DNA of 16,619 bases from JABDDM01 sp038240295. GTDB lineage: Bacteria > Bacteroidota > Ignavibacteria > Palsa-1295. Shown here in pieces: positions 15,243 through 16,619 of this stretch; position 1 is the stretch's first letter, and each line of letters opens with the position of its first letter. The notes under the pieces were generated by a model, which ran no database searches, was not told where the DNA came from, and saw nothing but the letters and a program-made list of their open reading frames with translations. The DNA lies in NCBI GenBank assembly GCA_038240295.1, contig JBBSDW010000072.1:1-16619 (forward strand), in the 5' to 3' direction. The position numbers were made by a program, and so were the translations under genes.

Positions 15243-16619
15243 GAACGGAACACGATAGCCTTGGTGATCTGCAAATTCCGGATGATGAGTATTTTGGCAT
15301 TCAGACCGCACGTGCGCTGGATAATTTTTCGATCTCAGATCTGCAGATCAGTCCCTATTTCATTCGTGCGTACGCGGAGCTTAAGAAAGCCTGCACGATG
15401 GCGAATGTGGAGCTTGGCGCCTTCAAGAATGAAGCAGCAGCGAATGCGATCATAAAAGCCTGCGACGAAGTTGCGGAACTTGAACACGAAAAACAATTTA
15501 TCCTCGATGTTTTCCAGGCGGGCGCCGGCACGAGCACAAACATGAATCTTAACGAGGTGATCGCAAATCGAGCACTTGAGATTCTTGGGAAACCGCGCGG
15601 CGATTATGCGACGATCTCACCGAACGATCATGTCAATATGTCGCAGTCGACGAACGACACCTATCCGACGGCGATGCGACTCGCTGCGATCCTCATGCTG
15701 CACGAGCAATTGCATCCCGCCCTGGCTGCGCTCGGCTCCGCGTTCACTCAAAAGGGCGAAGAGTTTGCAGATTTTGTAAAATCGGGACGCACGCATCTTC
15801 AAGATGCAGTGCCTATCACCTTAGGCCAGGAGTTCACCGCTTGGGCGCACATCTTATTCCGCCACTTTCTGCGGCTTCTGAACGCCGAAGAGGATCTTAA
15901 CCGGCTCGGGATCGGCGGAAGCGCGGCAGGCTCGGGGCTTAATACCCCGAAGGGTTATACAAAGCTTGTGGTTGCGACGCTTGTGTCCAATCTCGGAATA
16001 AAACTTTACGAAAGCGAGAATCTCTTCGAAGCAATGCAATCGCTCGCGCCTTTTGTGCACCTGATGTCGGCGCTCAAAAATCTGTCGCTCGATCTGCTGA
16101 AGATCAGCGCCGATCTCCGGTTGCTTGCTTCCGGACCTATGACCGGACTTGCTGAAATTCAATTACCGGCAGTGCAGCCCGGCAGCAGCATCATGCCGGG
16201 AAAAGTGAATCCTTCGATGCTCGAAATGCTTTCCCAGGTTGCATTGCAGGTAGTTGGCTCGGAAGCGACGGTCGCAATGGCTTCGCAAGCGGGTCAGCTT
16301 GAACTCAACGTCATGATGCCGATCGTCCAGTTCAATATTTGTTTTTCGCTCGAGATCCTGTCGAACGCGATGGGCTCGGTCTCGGAAAAATGTATTGTGG
16401 GAATCACTGCCGATCGCGAGCGAATGCTTCACTACGCTGAGACAAGCGGGAGCCTCGTGACTGCTCTTGCGCCGGAAATCGGATATCTGAAGGCAGCCGA
16501 AGTTGCGAAAGAATCACTTAGAACCAAGCGCCCAATTCGCGAGATCGTACTCGAACAAAAGCTTGTACAAGCAGAAAAATTAGAAAACATACTGGATGTT
16601 TTCGAGATGACCGGAGCGA
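15239..16619 (+). CDS. aspA: Aspartate ammonia-lyase, 3' end cut by the window
   Basis: 460 codons are present and the frame is open at the right edge; aspartases are usually about 465-480 residues, so only a short tail is missing. It deaminates L-aspartate to fumarate plus ammonia. It belongs to the fumarase/aspartase superfamily: QAGAGTSTNMN (93-103), NDHVNMSQSTND (129-140), RTHLQDA (184-190) and the signature GSSIMPGKVNP (315-325) holding the catalytic serine loop. AGAGTSTNMN, the EHDSLGD start and the GDY segment (121-123) favour aspartase over fumarase, which has TGSGTQTNMN. Small departures are GGSAAGSGLN (226-235, where relatives usually show GGTAxGTGLN) and TALAPEIGY in place of TALNPxIGY. 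The ATG overlaps the hydrolase stop (ATGA), indicating coupling. Fumarase remains a minor alternative. Confidence 0.87.
   Translation, partial: MRTEHDSLGDLQIPDDEYFGIQTARALDNFSISDLQISPYFIRAYAELKKACTMANVELGAFKNEAAANAIIKACDEVAELEHEKQFILDVFQAGAGTSTNMNLNEVIANRALEILGKPRGDYATISPNDHVNMSQSTNDTYPTAMRLAAILMLHEQLHPALAALGSAFTQKGEEFADFVKSGRTHLQDAVPITLGQEFTAWAHILFRHFLRLLNAEEDLNRLGIGGSAAGSGLNTPKGYTKLVVATLVSNLGIKLYESENLFEAMQSLAPFVHLMSALKNLSLDLLKISADLRLLASGPMTGLAEIQLPAVQPGSSIMPGKVNPSMLEMLSQVALQVVGSEATVAMASQAGQLELNVMMPIVQFNICFSLEILSNAMGSVSEKCIVGITADRERMLHYAETSGSLVTALAPEIGYLKAAEVAKESLRTKRPIREIVLEQKLVQAEKLENILDVFEMTGA

Overview
This 16.6 kb window looks like chromosomal DNA from a member of the FCB group: Bacteroidota or a neighbouring lineage such as Ignavibacteriota or Kapabacteria. 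The evidence is a Por-type (T9SS type A) C-terminal sorting domain, a TonB-dependent receptor with an N-terminal carboxypeptidase-regulatory-like domain, a DUF4249-type lipoprotein next to it, very tight gene packing, and few obvious Shine-Dalgarno sequences. GC is close to 50%. The lineage is inferred from family content; no rRNA or tRNA is present to fix it.

Layout. Bases 1-340 hold an intergenic cluster of a roughly 47-bp repeat in direct and inverted copies, followed by a small HicB-like antitoxin gene with no visible HicA partner. A compact plus-strand run follows: miaB (tRNA ms2i6A methylthiotransferase), an alpha/beta hydrolase, a TonB-dependent receptor and a DUF4249-like lipoprotein (683-6048). 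Junctions are TAA directly followed by TTG, a one-base TGATG overlap, and a 3-nt gap, so these genes look translationally coupled. A 480-bp gene-free stretch with several potential hairpins (6049-6531) separates this run from a convergent, minus-strand T9SS-secreted protein. That gene is divergent from a Gfo/Idh/MocA-type oxidoreductase (7528-8565).

Bases 8590-13003 are a minus-strand envelope/periplasm block. It holds a D-alanyl-D-alanine carboxypeptidase/endopeptidase (DacB, S13 family), then a pair of M16 peptidase subunits. One subunit carries the HxxEH zinc site. The other has lost it but keeps the C-terminal Arg/Tyr pair that the first one lacks, which is the pattern of an obligate M16B heterodimer. 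Divergent from dacB is hppD (4-hydroxyphenylpyruvate dioxygenase), closed by a clear intrinsic terminator. A second alpha/beta hydrolase follows and overlaps by 4 nt the start of an aspartate ammonia-lyase gene that runs off the right edge only a few residues short of its expected end.

Working picture: a housekeeping tRNA-modification gene heads a probable outer-membrane uptake operon; the middle is cell-envelope and secreted protein biology; the right end is amino-acid catabolism (tyrosine via homogentisate, aspartate to fumarate). I found no CRISPR array, transposase, phage gene, tRNA or rRNA, and no clear evidence of an undescribed multi-gene system. The observations most worth following are the complementary M16 pair, the in-frame miaB-TAA-hydrolase junction, the unexplained 6049-6531 region, and the repeat cluster.
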